DNA from: Protopterus annectens
Lineage: Eukaryota; Chordata; Ceratodontiformes; Protopteridae
NCBI RefSeq assembly: GCF_019279795.1
Contig: NC_056748.1
Span: 608,911,136 to 608,975,135 of the forward strand
Reading direction: 5' to 3'
Length of the DNA: 64,000 nucleotides
Position 1 is the stretch's first letter. Each line of letters begins with the position of its first letter. Below are positions 11,813 to 22,684 of this stretch, piece by piece. The notes beneath the pieces were generated by a model. The model did no database searches, was not told the DNA's origin, and saw only the letters and a program-made list of their open reading frames with translations. The translations under genes and the position numbers were made by a program.

Positions 11813-12117
11813 GTGTTGATTGCTCTTGCGCACAGACACCTGGGCAAGTATAACGCAAGATATATGGGTGCTAAGAATAATATCCATGGGTTATTACATA
11901 CCATTTTTCCTTCTGTCATCCTGCAACAGGAAGAAACTTCCCAATGTTCCACTGAGTCAAAGGAAGGAAGCAGCACAAGAATTCCAAAAGCTGCTAGACA
12001 AGAGAGTCATCCAGAATGTCCCTCCAGACCAAATAGGATTTGCTTCTTGTTAGTGTCAGAGAAAAGAGGGGGGAGCTCAAACCCATTTTGAATCTAAGCA
12101 GTTTGAGTCAGTATGTG
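11813..12117 (+). pseudogene. DIRS copy C polymerase start (truncated)
   Basis: After ORF1 the + strand reads through LLDKRVIQNVPPDQIGFAS and, in a shifted frame, a PILNLSSLSQYV-like piece. This is the RT entry region seen as GFYSRLFLLPKK...PILDLSILNTF in copy C1 (19760-19840). The sequence is cut at about 12117 by the LINE, before the catalytic motifs, so only the N-terminal edge of RT survives. Confidence 0.6.
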
Positions 12118-14402
12118 AAGAAAGCAAGAGGGAGGAGCATAGGGTGACATACAAGAGTGGAGGAAGATGCACACAGGTGGATTATATCTTATGTAGGAGG
12201 GCCAGTTTGAAGGAGATTGGAGACTGTAAAGTGGTGACCGGAGAAAGTGTAGTTAGGCAGCATAGGATGGTGGTTTGTAGGATGATGTTGGTGATCAAGA
12301 AGAGGAGGAGGAGTGTGAGGGCAGCATCAAGGATCAAGTGGTGGAAATTGAAAAAGGGTAATTGTGAGGTGGAGTTCAGGGATGAGTTAAGGCAGGCACT
12401 GGGTGGCAGTGAAGAGTTACCAAGTAGCTGGGTAACTACAGCAGAGCTAGTAAGGGAGACGGCTAGAAAGGTGCTTGGTATCACATCTGGACAGAGGAAG
12501 GACGACAAGGAGACATGGTGGTGGAATGAGGAAGTACAGGAGAGTATACAGAGAAAGTGGTTGGCAAAGAAGAAGTGGGATTGTCAGAGAGATGAAGAAA
12601 GTAGACAGGAGTATAAAGAGATGAGGTGCATGGCAGAGAGAGAGGTGGCGAAGGCTAAGTATAAGGCATATGAAGAGTTGTATGAAAGGTTGGTCACTAA
12701 GGAGGGAGAAAAGGACCTGTACCGATTGGCTAGACAGAGGGACCGAGCTAGGAAAGATGTGCAGCAGGTAAGGGTAATAAAGAATAATGAGGGAAACATA
12801 CTCACAAGTGAGGAGAGTGTGTTGAGGAGATGGTTAGAGTACTATTAGGGGTTGATGAATGAAGAGAATGAGAGGGAGAGAAGGTTGGATGATGTAGGGA
12901 TAGTGAATCATGAAGTGCAGTGTATTAGCAAGGAGGAAGTAAGGATAGCTATGAAGAGAATGAAGAATGGAAAGGCTGTTGGCCCAGATGACATACCTGT
13001 GGAAACATGGAGGTGTTTAGGTGAAATGGCAGTGTAGTTTTTAACCAGATTGTTTAATGAAATCTTGGAAAGTGAGGGGATGCCTGAGGAATGGAGAAAG
13101 TGTTTTGGTACCGATTTTTAAGAATAAGGGTGATGTGCAGAGCTGTAGTAACTACAGAGGGATTAAATTGATCAGTCACAGCATGAAGTTATGGGAAAGA
13201 GTAGTGGAAGCAAGGTTAAGAAGGGATGTAATGATTAGTGATCAGCAGTATGGTTTCATGCCGGGAAAGAGCACTACAGATGCGATCTTTGCTCTGAGAG
13301 TGTTGATGGAGAAGTACAGAGAATGTCAGAAGGAGTTGCATTGTGTGTTTGTAGACTTAGAGAAAGCATATGACAGGGTGCCTAGAGAGGAGTTGTGGTA
13401 TTGTATGAGGAAGTCAGGAGTGTCAGAAAAGTATGTAAGAGTGGTACAGGATATGTACGAGGGTAGTGTGACAGCGGTGAGGTCTGCGGTGGGATTGACG
13501 GATGCGTTTAAGGTGCAGGTGGGGTTGCATCAAGGATCAGCTCTGAGCCCTTTCTTGTTTGCAATAGTGATGGACAGGTTGACAGACGAGATCAGACAGG
13601 AGTCCCCGTGGACTATGATGATTGCAGATGACATTGTGATCTGTAGTGAGAGTAGGGAACAGGTGGAGGAGACCCTGGAGAGGTGGAGATATGCTCTAGA
13701 GAGAAGAGGAATGAAGGTCAGCAGGACTAAGACAGAATATGTGTGTGTGAATGAGATGGAGGATAGGGGAATGGTGAGGATGCAGGGAGTAGAGGTGGTG
13801 AAGGTGGATGAGTTTAAATACTTGGGATCAACAGTTCAGAGTAATGGTGAGTGTGGAAGAGAGGTGAAGAAGAGAGTACAGGCAGGATGGAGTGGGTGGA
13901 AAAGAGTATCAGGAGTGATTTGTGACAGACGAGTACCAGTAAGAGTGAAAGGGAAGGTCTACAAGAGGGTAGTGAGACCAGCTATGTTATATGGGTTGGA
14001 GACGGTGGCATTGAAAAAAAGGCAGGAGTCAGAGCTTGACGTGGCAGAGTTGAAGATGTTAAGATTTGCACTGGGTGTGACGAGGATGGACAGGATTAGA
14101 AATAAGTATATTAGAGGGTCAGCCCAGGTTGGAAGGTTTGGATACAATGCTAGAGAGGCAAGATTACATTGGTTTGGACATGTGCTGAGGAGGGATGCTG
14201 AGTATATTGGGAAAAAGATGCTAAGGATGAAGCTGCCAGGTAACAGGAAAAGAGGAAGGCCTAAGTTAAGGTTTATGGATGTGGTGAGAGAGGACATGGA
14301 GGTGGTTGGTGTGACAGAGCAAGATGCAGAGGACAGTTAGAAATGGAAACAGTTGATCTGCTGTGGTGACCCCTAACGGGAGCAGCCGAAAGAAGAAGAA
14401 GA
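12118..14402 (+). mobile_element. RTE-clade LINE, 5'-truncated
   Basis: A non-LTR retrotransposon starting inside the C-terminal part of the endonuclease (GGRCTQVDYILCRR) and running to a typical 3' end: TGTGGTGACCCCTAACGGG, AGCAGCCGAAAGAAG, then a short AAG repeat at about 14388-14402. Truncated 5' ends and short simple-repeat tails are standard for RTE insertion by target-primed reverse transcription. The + strand is strongly purine-rich and C-poor. Flanking target duplications are not clear, because the left flank is also GA-rich. Confidence 0.85.
12144..14340 (+). pseudogene. RTE endonuclease/reverse transcriptase polyprotein, truncated, few breaks
   Basis: Three open pieces (12144-12848, 12852-13037, 13057-14340) form one protein interrupted by an in-frame TAG near 12846 and a break near 13035. 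Landmarks in order: the end of the endonuclease (VDYILCRR), a linker with WWWNEEVQ, the RT entry segment NGKAVGPDDIPVETWRCLG, NYRGIKLISHSMKLWERV, YGFMPGKSTTDAIFALR, FVDLEKAYDRVPREELW (first catalytic Asp), GLHQGSALSPFLFAIVMD, and IADDIVICSE, equivalent to the FADD/YADD box. The end is LHWFGHVLRRD and KRGRPKLRFMDVV. The 427-codon last piece spans nearly all of RT. The wording is RTE-like rather than L1- or CR1-like. It cannot act alone, as most of the endonuclease is missing. Confidence 0.85.
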
Positions 14403-15600
14403 TAAGATCCCTAAGCGTAGCATCAGCATTTTATACTTTCTGTTGCCTGAGCCGTTTTTCTAAACGCTTTTGTGTTCTGGGGTTACCAAAACAGTTGCTT
14501 AACAGCAGTCTTTCTAAACTCATGCATATTATAGAGGTAGTCCCTTATTTTATCTATAGCACCCTGCACTTGCGCCACTACTTCTGTGAAATTTCCCCTG
14601 TTCTGCAATATTTTAACCTTTGTCAGTCCCTCTAAATCATTCCTGCTGCTTGCTTTTTTTAAATTCCTGTTACTTCTTAGCCATAAATATTTTTCTTTAT
14701 TTCTATCCTAATTTTAATCACACTTTCATTTTGTCCCACTCCCTGGTTATATTTTCTGTAGAAGTTTCTTTCTTCCCTAATACCTTCTGAATAATTTCCA
14801 GTACTCATTCCTTAAATTCCTATCTACTTGACAGATGTGGAAGCGCCAGTGTTCCATTTTTTTTCATTACTCTGCATTTTTATTTTAGTTATTATTGGTA
14901 CAGGATTTGAAATAGTTATTGGATATGTATCAAAACTTTCTATGAAATACGCATGTTCATGTGAAATATAATGTCTCTCTAGCCTAGCCCAGTTTTTGTA
15001 CCTTGGGTAATATGTAAATTCTCACTTAACTCCAACTACTGAATTCTTATTTTTCATACCATGTATTTTTATAAATGTCTTCAAAAATCTACCTTCCTTT
15101 GTTATATTTTCCTTTCTAGGCCTCCAAAATGCACCATCACTGTTGTAAATCAAATTCCAGTCTCCACCTATAAGTAATATTCCCTGCTGAAAGCTGATTA
15201 TTTCTCCCCAAATTTTCTTAAGCTCCATTGTAGCAGTTTTAGGAGGAATTTAAATATATGCCAGTGCAGTCTTCCTCCCTTGCCAGTAGCCTCTTACTAC
15301 TACAAATGTACAATTATTAACTTTTTTCCTCTTCTGTCACTATTGGACCACCTCTAGCAATTAGTCCCAGATATTCTGCTCAATAACCATCCTGAAATCC
15401 TTTTTTTATCAAATTCACACACTCACTTCTTTCCATATGTGTCCTGTAGCATAGGTATTTGCACTCTGCATTTGTAAATTTAGTTCACTGTTCTGTTTCT
15501 TTTTGGTGTATGTCTTTAAGAGCACTCATATTCAAAGATGATATGGAAAGTGTTGGTATCATGATAAGAAGTATTATTCCCACCTGTGTATAACAGCTTT
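14403..15600 (-). mobile_element. L1-like LINE fragment (endonuclease region)
   Basis: On the - strand, 15228-15022 encodes ILLIGGDWNLIYN, the GDWN endonuclease motif of L1 ORF2, ending in EGRFLKTFIKIHGM. The part at 14403-14640 is the reverse complement of the region at about 49900-50060 in the + strand L1 at 46790-52795 (shared CAACAGAAAGTA-type words), so both belong to one L1 family. Frames are broken throughout. The junction with the RTE 3' end is at about 14403; the right boundary near 15600 is approximate. Confidence 0.65.
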
Positions 15601-16209
15601 TTATAAATGTCTAGTTTCAGCTTTTGTGTTACTTGCAAATACTAATGTCTGGCATGGTAGTTTTTACACAGTTGATGTGATGTCAGTTTTCATTCTGTCC
15701 TCAACTTATAAGTTTGGATCTGATCCCTCAGAACCAACTCAGCCGTTTGCAAAAGCTCGTGGTAACCAGAAACTCTCGAGCGACTTCTTTACCCACAATG
15801 CACCAACTCCAATTACCTCAGATCTCATTTGCTGCTTGAAAGAGAAAGATGTGTTTCCAGCTTTTATCGAGCAGTTAAGTGATTGTTTTTTTTTTCTCAA
15901 AAGTGATAGTTTTCATTTCTGACTTTATTTCTGAATATTTATATTTCTAATTCTTTCAAAATTTTAGTTTTTCTCCCGTCGTTAACTTCCCTTTACAGTT
16001 TTTGGGTACAGTTGTACTCTTTTGTATACTATTGCTGGTATACTTCTGCAGTTCTGCAATTTATTAACAACATTGTTGGTATTTCTGCCCTTTTCCGCTA
16101 TCCCTAAAAAAAAAAAAAAAAACAAAAAAAAAAAAACTGTTATTTAATAAATAGTGTTTCCTGTCATAAAATGTCTGTGAACTAAAATATATTTTCTTGT
16201 GCCTTTTCT

Positions 16210-17326
16210 TCAATATGGCTGATAAAGACAAAAACTCAGCTGGGTTTAAAAAATTGTGAGAAATGAGGACACAAAATTCCTTTCTCTGCTGCCCACCCAC
16301 TTTGTGTGTATTGTTTGGGTTCACTCCACCTACAGGAGAACTGTGCGATATGCCATGCTTTCAACCCTAGAGCACTGGTTGAATGTAAAAATTGATCCTT
16401 AAGGGGTTGCTTCTCTCTTCTTTAGCGAGGCCTTATCTGGAGCTTCCCCCTCCTCTAGTACATCTTCAGGAAAGTCAAAGAAAAGACCTTCTTTGGGTCT
16501 CTCTACTCCCTCGGATCCTAAACAAATGAAAATTAAGTCCTTTGATCCAACCTCAACCTCTGATCCAAAACTAAAGAAGACAGATACCTTGGATCCGGCT
16601 ACATTATCGGATCTGAAACCTAAAATGACCAAGCTTATGTTGGATAAGAGTGCTTTGGATCCGGCTCTGCAAACATCGGATTTAACACCTGATGTTCCTT
16701 GTCTTCTGAGAACTAAATATTCTCCTTTAGTGGACCCAGTCCCTTCTAGGGTCCTTTCACCTTTTTAGAGAGACCTAAGTCCCTGTCACTAGTTTCCACT
16801 CACTCATCCAGAAGCCTTACTGAAGAAGACATGGAGAGGTTAGTGAGAAAGATTCTCTCTGAGCAAAGTGTGTCAAGTACCCTTTTGGCTCCTACCCCTC
16901 AGGGTCAGGAGTTCAGACCTTCCACTACATCCCCTATGCAAGTTCCTGCTCCATCTCCCCTGTTGGTCTTTGGATTTCGGATCCTAACCTTCCGGGTCTG
17001 TCACCATCAGATCCGAGAATTGCTTTGAACTGTGATCCGAAGCTCACTTTGAGTTCTTCGGATCCAGGGGGCTTTGAGCCAGGGCTACCCTGTCCGGTTC
17101 TGAGATGTCTGTCAACTGTGAAGTTTTCAGAGCCGTCTTTGTTCCTTGAGCATCGGCATGGGTTAGTTCTGCCCCAACTTCGGCCTTGGAGGAGCTGTCC
17201 TTTGGAGCAGGAGGGAACTATGGACTAAAGGCTTGTCCTTACGGATCCGGGGTCATCGTCTTCTGTGGGGGGGGGGGGGTCTGTTTTTGAGGACCTGGAG
17301 AGACATTAGCTTCCTCGATAAAGTTG
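16210..17326 (+). pseudogene. DIRS copy D/E gag, first part
   Basis: ORF1 starts near 16215 with MADKDKNSAGFKK, then a decayed Cys/His cluster (about 16250-16370; a stop falls at the second position). The piece at 16493-16768 is a Ser/Asp/Pro-rich linker with recurring S-D-P or L-D-P units (SDPKQMK, TSDPKLK, LDPATLSDLK, LDPALQTSDL). The DNA repeats GGATCC-like words at each. The frame continues broken to 17326, where C1 is inserted after a G run. Confidence 0.65.
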
Positions 17327-17327
17327 G

Positions 17328-17489
17328 ATGTTCATCGTATTTCACTGTTGCAGTCCTAACCAATGGGTTATCCGGCTCCCGGTAGCCCTTGATCGGCCAG
17401 AATAGCAAAGGTAAGTAAAAATGACGTCGGCTGTCTTCTCTTGTAAAGGACGTTAGGGCGTCCGATACAAAAGGAGGCAGCAGACTTCA
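17328..17489 (+). repeat. DIRS C1 left inverted terminal repeat
   Basis: Begins ATGTTCATCG, then TTTCACTGTTGCAGTCC. It is complementary over about 160 bases to 22685-22841, including GGGTTATCC/GGATAACCC-type blocks and TGACGTCGGCTGTC against its complement near 22735. It likely carries the element's promoter and start of transcription, as in other DIRS elements. Confidence 0.85.
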
Positions 17490-17612
17490 CTTCCTCAGAC
17501 TTCCTTGCTGCGGAGCCCGAAGCAGAAGCATTTCTTGCACGAGTGCCGGTTGGCAGTTTACCTTTTGTGTTTCCGACTACGAAGTTGAAGTCAGCTATAG
17601 CTAAGTATCCCA

Positions 17613-19484
17613 TTGGGGATCCTCTTTTCTTGCCTTAACAAATGTCAGAAAAGTCTTATCTGTGGAAAGCATATTTCCCATAGAGATTTTCATTCCTATT
17701 GTCTTATTTGTTTAGGCCTTGACCACAACGTTCCTAATTGTGATCTTTGTGCTTCCTTTAATCCACGTACTATTAGTTGTTGGGCTAAGCTTTTAGCTAA
17801 GCAATTCGGAGTTTGGCCTAAGTTTGTCGGTATGGTGTCTGCTGGTCTTCAGGCTTCGGATATTCCCAGAAAGCGTAAGGATAAGGACCACGACAGGCTT
17901 CCCAAGGTCAAGTCCTCAGATGATGTTAGGTTGGTTGTCAGTCATGCGGTAGCCAGTGAGGTGCCTTTGCAGCCCCTGCAGCCCGGAGATTTTCGACCAC
18001 AGGCCTCGGTTGAGACCATTTCTGAGGTCACCAGGCCTTCGGCATCCATTTTGCTTTCTGATCTTCTGCCTGTTGCCTTTTCAGCTGGATCCAGAACCGC
18101 GAAGCTGACTCCGGTGTCCGAGACCTCAGTTCTTCGTTCAGACAGCAAGCTCATACCGACACTTCGGCTGCAACTTCGGCGGTTGCCAGGCCTCCCGAGT
18201 CCTTTAGACTTGCAGGTAAATCTTCCAGTCGTAAGCCTGTGAAGAAGCAGGATCCAGTTTCCTCTAGTTCCCCTCATTCTCAAATGGTTAAAATGGATGA
18301 TGACCTTTTGACTCTTATTAGGGGTTCACGGCCTCATCCTTCAAAAAGGGGTAGGGATGTTTCTGCTTGAGGCTTTGTCCTTTTAAGGTTCGGATACTTC
18401 TAGTATTTCTGTGGATGAAGAAATTGTCTCTCAAGCTTTCTCACCTTTTGAGGATTCAGACGCAGAGGAGTCCATCCCTTGTGCTTCTCCTCCAGAAGAT
18501 TTATCTTTTGGTGATACTTTAAACACTCTCAGGGAACATTTTAAATGGGGAAGTCAGGATTATCCCCTTTCTAAGAAAAGGATTAGGGAGTTTTTGGATT
18601 TGTCTCAGAATAAGCCTTTGGCTATTCCTCCTGTGTTGGAAGTGGTTGATTATGTTTTTCTGGAAAATTCCTTGACTCCAAATTTGGTTCATCCTGCTCC
18701 CAGGAAACCTGACAGGTACTATAAAGTTCCTGATTCTCATTTGTTTCTTTTCAGGAATCCATTGGCTGATCCAGAGGTTATTTCTCAAGGCCCTAAAGGA
18801 GTTAAGGCCACTGTTACTAAAAATCCTATTCCTTCTGACAGGTAACCCAGGAACCTAGATAGATGTTGTAGAAAGGTTTATACCTCTGCCACTCTTGCTA
18901 TTAGGTCTACCAATTGTCTTTTTCATATGCTGAAGTAGCAGCAGCACACCTTGGAAGCTATTAAATCTAGGATAGCAGGTGTGCCTTTGTTGGCGGAGAG
19001 TAAGGATATGCAGGATTTGCTGAATTCTGCCAGTCTAGTCAGTAAGCATTTTTTACATTGTGGTTTTGACATTCTAGAAGCCTCCTGTAGGGCTACAGCT
19101 ACTGGCTCTGTTATTAGAAGGCATGCTTGGCTCAGGGAGCAGCCCCTACTACAGCCTGTTAAGGCTAAGCTTTTAGGTGTACCTTTGCATAAGGACAGTC
19201 TTTCTGGCAGCAAAGCAGAGGAAGTGCTCAAGAAGATGAAAGACAAGGCTAAGTCTATGCAGACAGTTAAAGACTTTCTGGAAGTTCAGCCTCCTCGCTT
19301 TAGCAGGAATTACCCTTCTAAGAGTTGGACGTTCCCTGATATTAGCAGACAGACCCATTTTAGGACTAGAGGTTACAAATCTTCTAGGGGGCAGGGGGCT
19401 ATCCCTCAAATGTCTAAGCATTGGCAGGCTTCCTCTTACAAGGTGGGAAGTTCTAAACCTGCATCTCAATCTAAACATTCTTAA
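17613..19484 (+). pseudogene. DIRS C1 gag-like ORF1, few breaks
   Basis: Open pieces at 17613-18242 (209 codons), 18411-18845 (144) and 18951-19484 (177). The N-terminus has the Cys/His cluster with its first Cys apparently replaced by Ser (SLICGKHISHRDFHSYC, then C-x4-H-x4-C-x2-C), followed by FNPRTISCW. The middle is Ser/Pro-rich with basic RKRKDKDHDR. The second piece has the acidic EDSDAEESIP and FGDTLNTLREHFKW. The third has the SFCRATATGSVIRRHAWL-type region and QTVKDFLEVQPPRFSR, shared with C2 (40623-41024). Frame breaks occur between pieces. A structural, RNA-binding role is inferred. Confidence 0.8.
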
Positions 19485-19562
19485 CGACTCTGTCCAGCTT
19501 TTGCCTGTTCTTGCCTGCCCGGAGAGTCCTTTAGGGGGAAGGTTGGCCCTGTTTGCAAATGT

Positions 19563-20976
19563 TTGGGCCACCATCACGGACGACAAATGATTACTCAGAA
19601 CTGTATTCCTAGGGCACAAATTTTCTTTCTACACCTTTCCAGTATCCAAAGGATTCCCGGATGCTCCTCCAAACCAAAGGGCAGAAGTAGAAAAGCAAAT
19701 TTTGTCTCTGTTACATCTGGGAACAATAGAATCAGTTCCTGCTCAGCAGGTAGGTCAGGGATTCTATTCCAGACTTTTCCTACTTCCAAAAAAAGAAGAC
19801 ACCTGGCATCCTATCCTGGATCTATCCATCCTGAACACTTTCTTGATAATTTCAAAATTCAAAATGCTCACTCTGCATCAGTTGCTGCCAATGTTAGAAA
19901 AGGATTCCTGGCTGGTAACATTGGATCTCAAAGAAGCTTATCTGCACATCCCTGTCAGGGAAAGTTGCAGGCAATACCTTTGTTTTAGGGTGGGCAAGCA
20001 ACATTATCATTTCTCTGCGTTGCCCTTTGGCTTATCTACTGCTCCCAGAGTTTTCACAAAGTGCCCGGCTCCAGTCATTGCTTTTTGCAGGCAAAAGAAA
20101 ATTCAGATTTATCCATACTTGGACAACTGTCTAATTCAAGCAAATTCTCAGGAACAGCTGCTAAAGGATCTAGAATTTGTAAAGACTCTTCTCTCTTCCC
20201 TGGGTTACTCTTTCAGTGTAGAAAAATCAAAAATGGTGCCATCCAAAGAGATTTAATTCTTGGGAGCGAGCCTGAACACAGCTGCCCAGATATATTTCAC
20301 CCAGGAGAAGCAGACAACTCTTTCAATTTACTTCAAGGATTTGGCAAGCCTGTCCCAGCTCCCTGCAAGGAAATACCTGCAAGCTCTGGGATTCATGGCC
20401 TCTTGCATTCTCATGATTCCATATGCAAAACTGCATATGAGGAAATTGCAGTGGTACCTCAAGAACACTTGGTGTCAACACACACAGGACCTGGATGTGA
20501 TAATTCCTCTGCTTCCATGTCTGCAGACAGAGTTTCTTTGGTGGGCAACCACCTGTCTACAGAACAAAGGCATGCCTTTTTGCCCACCCCTAGTCACTCA
20601 AGTTCTTACCACAGGCGCATTGGACTATGCCTGGGGAGCTCACCTGGATGGCAGATGCATACAGGGAAGTTGGAATGCCCAGCAGATGCACCTGCACATA
20701 CATTTAAAGGAGTTGATGGCAGTCCAGCAGGCTTTACTAGCTTTCAAGCATCTTCTTTCTCAGAGGACCCTTCTTATCAGGACAGACAACATCACAGTCA
20801 TGTGGTACATCAACAAGCAGGGAGAGACTCATACTTGCCTCCTGTGCAGACAGAGCATGAGTCTTTGGTCCATAGCAGCATCCCTGGGCCTGCATCTCCT
20901 AGCTCAGTTTCTTCCAGGAAGGCTCAGTATTTTGGCAGACCAGTTGAGCAGACAGACCCTGGATCCTCACGAGTGA
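19563..20976 (+). pseudogene. DIRS C1 reverse transcriptase/RNase H
   Basis: RT lies in 19702-20256: GFYSRLFLLPKK, PILDLSILNTF, LDLKEAYLHIPV, HFSALPFGLSTAPRVFTK, and IYPYLDNCLIQA, where YLDD has become YLDN. An in-frame TAA at 20254 separates it from 20260-20976. That piece continues with QALGFMASCILMIPYAKLHMR, an RNase H-like core LLIRTDNITVMWYINKQG and LSILADQLSRQTLDPHE. The order RT then RNase H fits DIRS pol. The N substitution and the stop predict an inactive enzyme. Confidence 0.85.
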
Positions 20977-21247
20977 CAGCTGAACAGAGTAGTTTTTTAC
21001 AGCATCATTCAACATTGGGGCACTCCTCAAGTGGATCTCTTCTCCTCTCCAGACAACCATCTTCTACCTCTTTTTTTGCACCAGACAGCATCACAGCAGA
21101 GCCTGGAGAGTGGATGCTCTGTCCTTCCCTTGGACGCTGCTGTCAGTTTATGCCTTCCCTCCTCTTCCTCTTCTTCCCAGAATATTATTGAAGATCAGGG
21201 ACGAACGACCATGGACTATTCTAAGAGCTCCGGACTAGCCCGCAGCA
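20977..21247 (+). pseudogene. DIRS C1 methyltransferase-like segment, degenerate
   Basis: Between RNase H and recombinase the + strand encodes VDLFSSPDNHLLPLF, then a frame break and a remnant of the DALSFNW...YAFHPLPLLSK region better kept in C2 (42890-43070). Vertebrate DIRS elements are known to carry an adenine-methylase-like domain here. The DLF-x-S-P and YAF-x-P motifs fit that position, but catalytic activity cannot be judged. Confidence 0.5.
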
Positions 21248-22420
21248 TTGTTAGCCACTGCTTCGCAGTCTCTCCCATTTTCCTCCTTGGCATCTTCCTC
21301 TGAGGCCAGATCATTTGGTTCAGGAAGGGGTAAATGTTCTATATCCTCATCTTCAGTCTCTCTATTTGACAGCTTCCCTCATTGTATGACTCCATCCTAT
21401 TCTTCCCTGTCCCAGCAGGTGGTTGACGTGCTGAAGGAGGCTAGGAGGCCTAGCACTAGGAAGTCTTATGCTGGCAAATGGGAAAGATTCTCTCTTTGGA
21501 TGCAGGCTAGAGGGGAATCTTCTTCTCAACCTACCCTTCCTCTGATCCTGGAATACCTGGCTGATTTGCTTCAGGGTGGTCTTTCTTTTTCCTCTATCAA
21601 GATCCATGCTTCAGCCATTTCTGCTCTTTGTTCTTTTGAACAACCCATTTTCTCTCATCCTCTGATGAAAATGTTTCTCAGAGGTGCTTGGAACTTAAAA
21701 TCTCCCAGAAGGGCGCCTACTCCAGCCTGGGATCTTAATTTTGTTCTAGAGAAACTCACTCTTCCTCCTTTTGAGCCAGCTGCCACTGCAAATTTAAAAT
21801 TTCTCTCGTGGAAGACTGCCTTCCTCTTGGCTGTAACTTCAGCAAGGAGGGTTTTGGAGCTGCAGGCTTTGATGGCTGTGGAGCCTTTTCTTATTTTCAA
21901 TGCAGATAGGGTCTCTCTGAGAACCAACCCCTCCTTTATTCCTAAGGTGGTTTCTAGCCTGACTCTTAATCAGTCCATACACCTTCCTACCTTCTTTCCT
22001 AATCCTCGAAATAGAGGTGAGAGGATCCTACCTTCTCTTGATGTGCATAGACAGTTCATGTTTTACCTGGACAGGACTAAAGACCTTCGCAAATCAGCTC
22101 AGCCTTTGGTCAGCTTTACCCCTGGAGCCCAGGGCAAGGCTATTTCTAAGCAAACCAGTTCTAAATGGATTGCTTATTGTATTACATTTTGTTATTCCTT
22201 TCATGGCAAGGTTCCTCCTCAAGGGGTTGGGACCCATTCAACTAGAGCAACTTCCACTTCTGTAGCCTTTTTAAGGGGTGTCCCTACTAAAGACATTTTG
22301 GAAGCTGCCACATGGTCTTCTGTTCACACTTTCACAAAGCATTATAATTTGCCTTTGTTTTCAAAAGCCTGGGCAGGGTTTGCCACTGCTGTTCTGCAGG
22401 GCATTATCTCCAATCCTTGA
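21248..22420 (+). CDS. DIRS C1 tyrosine recombinase, uninterrupted 390 codons
   Basis: An open frame encoding the integrase that inserts the circular DNA intermediate. The N-terminal DNA-binding part has EARRPSTRKSYAGKWERF (about residues 64-81) and SSIKIHASAISAL. The catalytic part has TSARRVLELQAL (Arg about 200/201), the HxxR box H-S-T-R at 330-333, and SVHTFTKHY with the nucleophile Tyr at about 366. The four expected catalytic residues R, H, R, Y are all visible. Family proteins are about this length. The start at 21248 overlaps the end of the preceding frame; true translation may begin further upstream by readthrough or at a later Met. It is the only DIRS gene in the window without a visible break. 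Whether it is still expressed is unknown. Confidence 0.85.
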   Translation: MLATASQSLPFSSLASSSEARSFGSGRGKCSISSSSVSLFDSFPHCMTPSYSSLSQQVVDVLKEARRPSTRKSYAGKWERFSLWMQARGESSSQPTLPLILEYLADLLQGGLSFSSIKIHASAISALCSFEQPIFSHPLMKMFLRGAWNLKSPRRAPTPAWDLNFVLEKLTLPPFEPAATANLKFLSWKTAFLLAVTSARRVLELQALMAVEPFLIFNADRVSLRTNPSFIPKVVSSLTLNQSIHLPTFFPNPRNRGERILPSLDVHRQFMFYLDRTKDLRKSAQPLVSFTPGAQGKAISKQTSSKWIAYCITFCYSFHGKVPPQGVGTHSTRATSTSVAFLRGVPTKDILEAATWSSVHTFTKHYNLPLFSKAWAGFATAVLQGIISNP

Positions 22421-22461
22421 TTCTGTTGGTTCCTTCTCCCTTTTCTCTGGGCTTTGGTAAT

Positions 22462-22567
22462 CAACCCATTGGTTAGGACTGTAACAGTGAAACAGGATGA
22501 ATATAGTACAGTTGTGTACATTTACCATAAATGTAGATGTTCGAGTGTATTCACTGTTGCAGTCCTG
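22462..22567 (+). repeat. DIRS C1 internal complementary region
   Basis: Reads as the reverse complement of the element's left end (to GATGAATAT at 22504) joined to the reverse complement of its right end (AGTACAGTTGTGTACA onward, ending TTGCAGTCCTG). This is the DIRS sequence thought to template the circle junction during replication. The last 60 bases also form an inverted repeat with 22812-22863. Confidence 0.85.
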
Positions 22568-22684
22568 CTTTCCCTCCCTCCTTCCCCCTTTTTTCTTTTT
22601 TCCTAAGGTACAGGCTAAATTTAGTTTAAGCCTTGTTTTCTGGGGGCTTGTGACTCTTATGCAGGAAAGACTGGGGAAGTGACA

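Larger units (their letters stand above)
8938..12117 (+). mobile_element. DIRS retrotransposon copy C (second lineage, 3'-truncated)
   Basis: The left terminus near 8938 resembles those at 5510 and 15679. It is followed by about 450 bp of untranslated sequence, ORF1 from 9395 to about 11535, and the beginning of the polymerase to about 12117. There the sequence switches to an RTE LINE. No later DIRS sequence of this copy is found after the LINE, so truncation rather than a simple internal insertion is likely. Confidence 0.75.

Noticed and set aside
13959..14297. 112-codon - strand ORF
   Set aside because: It lies opposite the well-supported RTE RT frame and has no family signature.
16104..16137. 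A-rich runs as retroposon insertion tails
   Set aside because: They fall inside the 5' untranslated part of DIRS copy D/E with no duplication around them.
20061..21191. 376-codon + strand ORF in DIRS C1 as a gene
   Set aside because: It is an alternate frame over RT/RNase H; the RT and RNase H motifs lie in the other frames.
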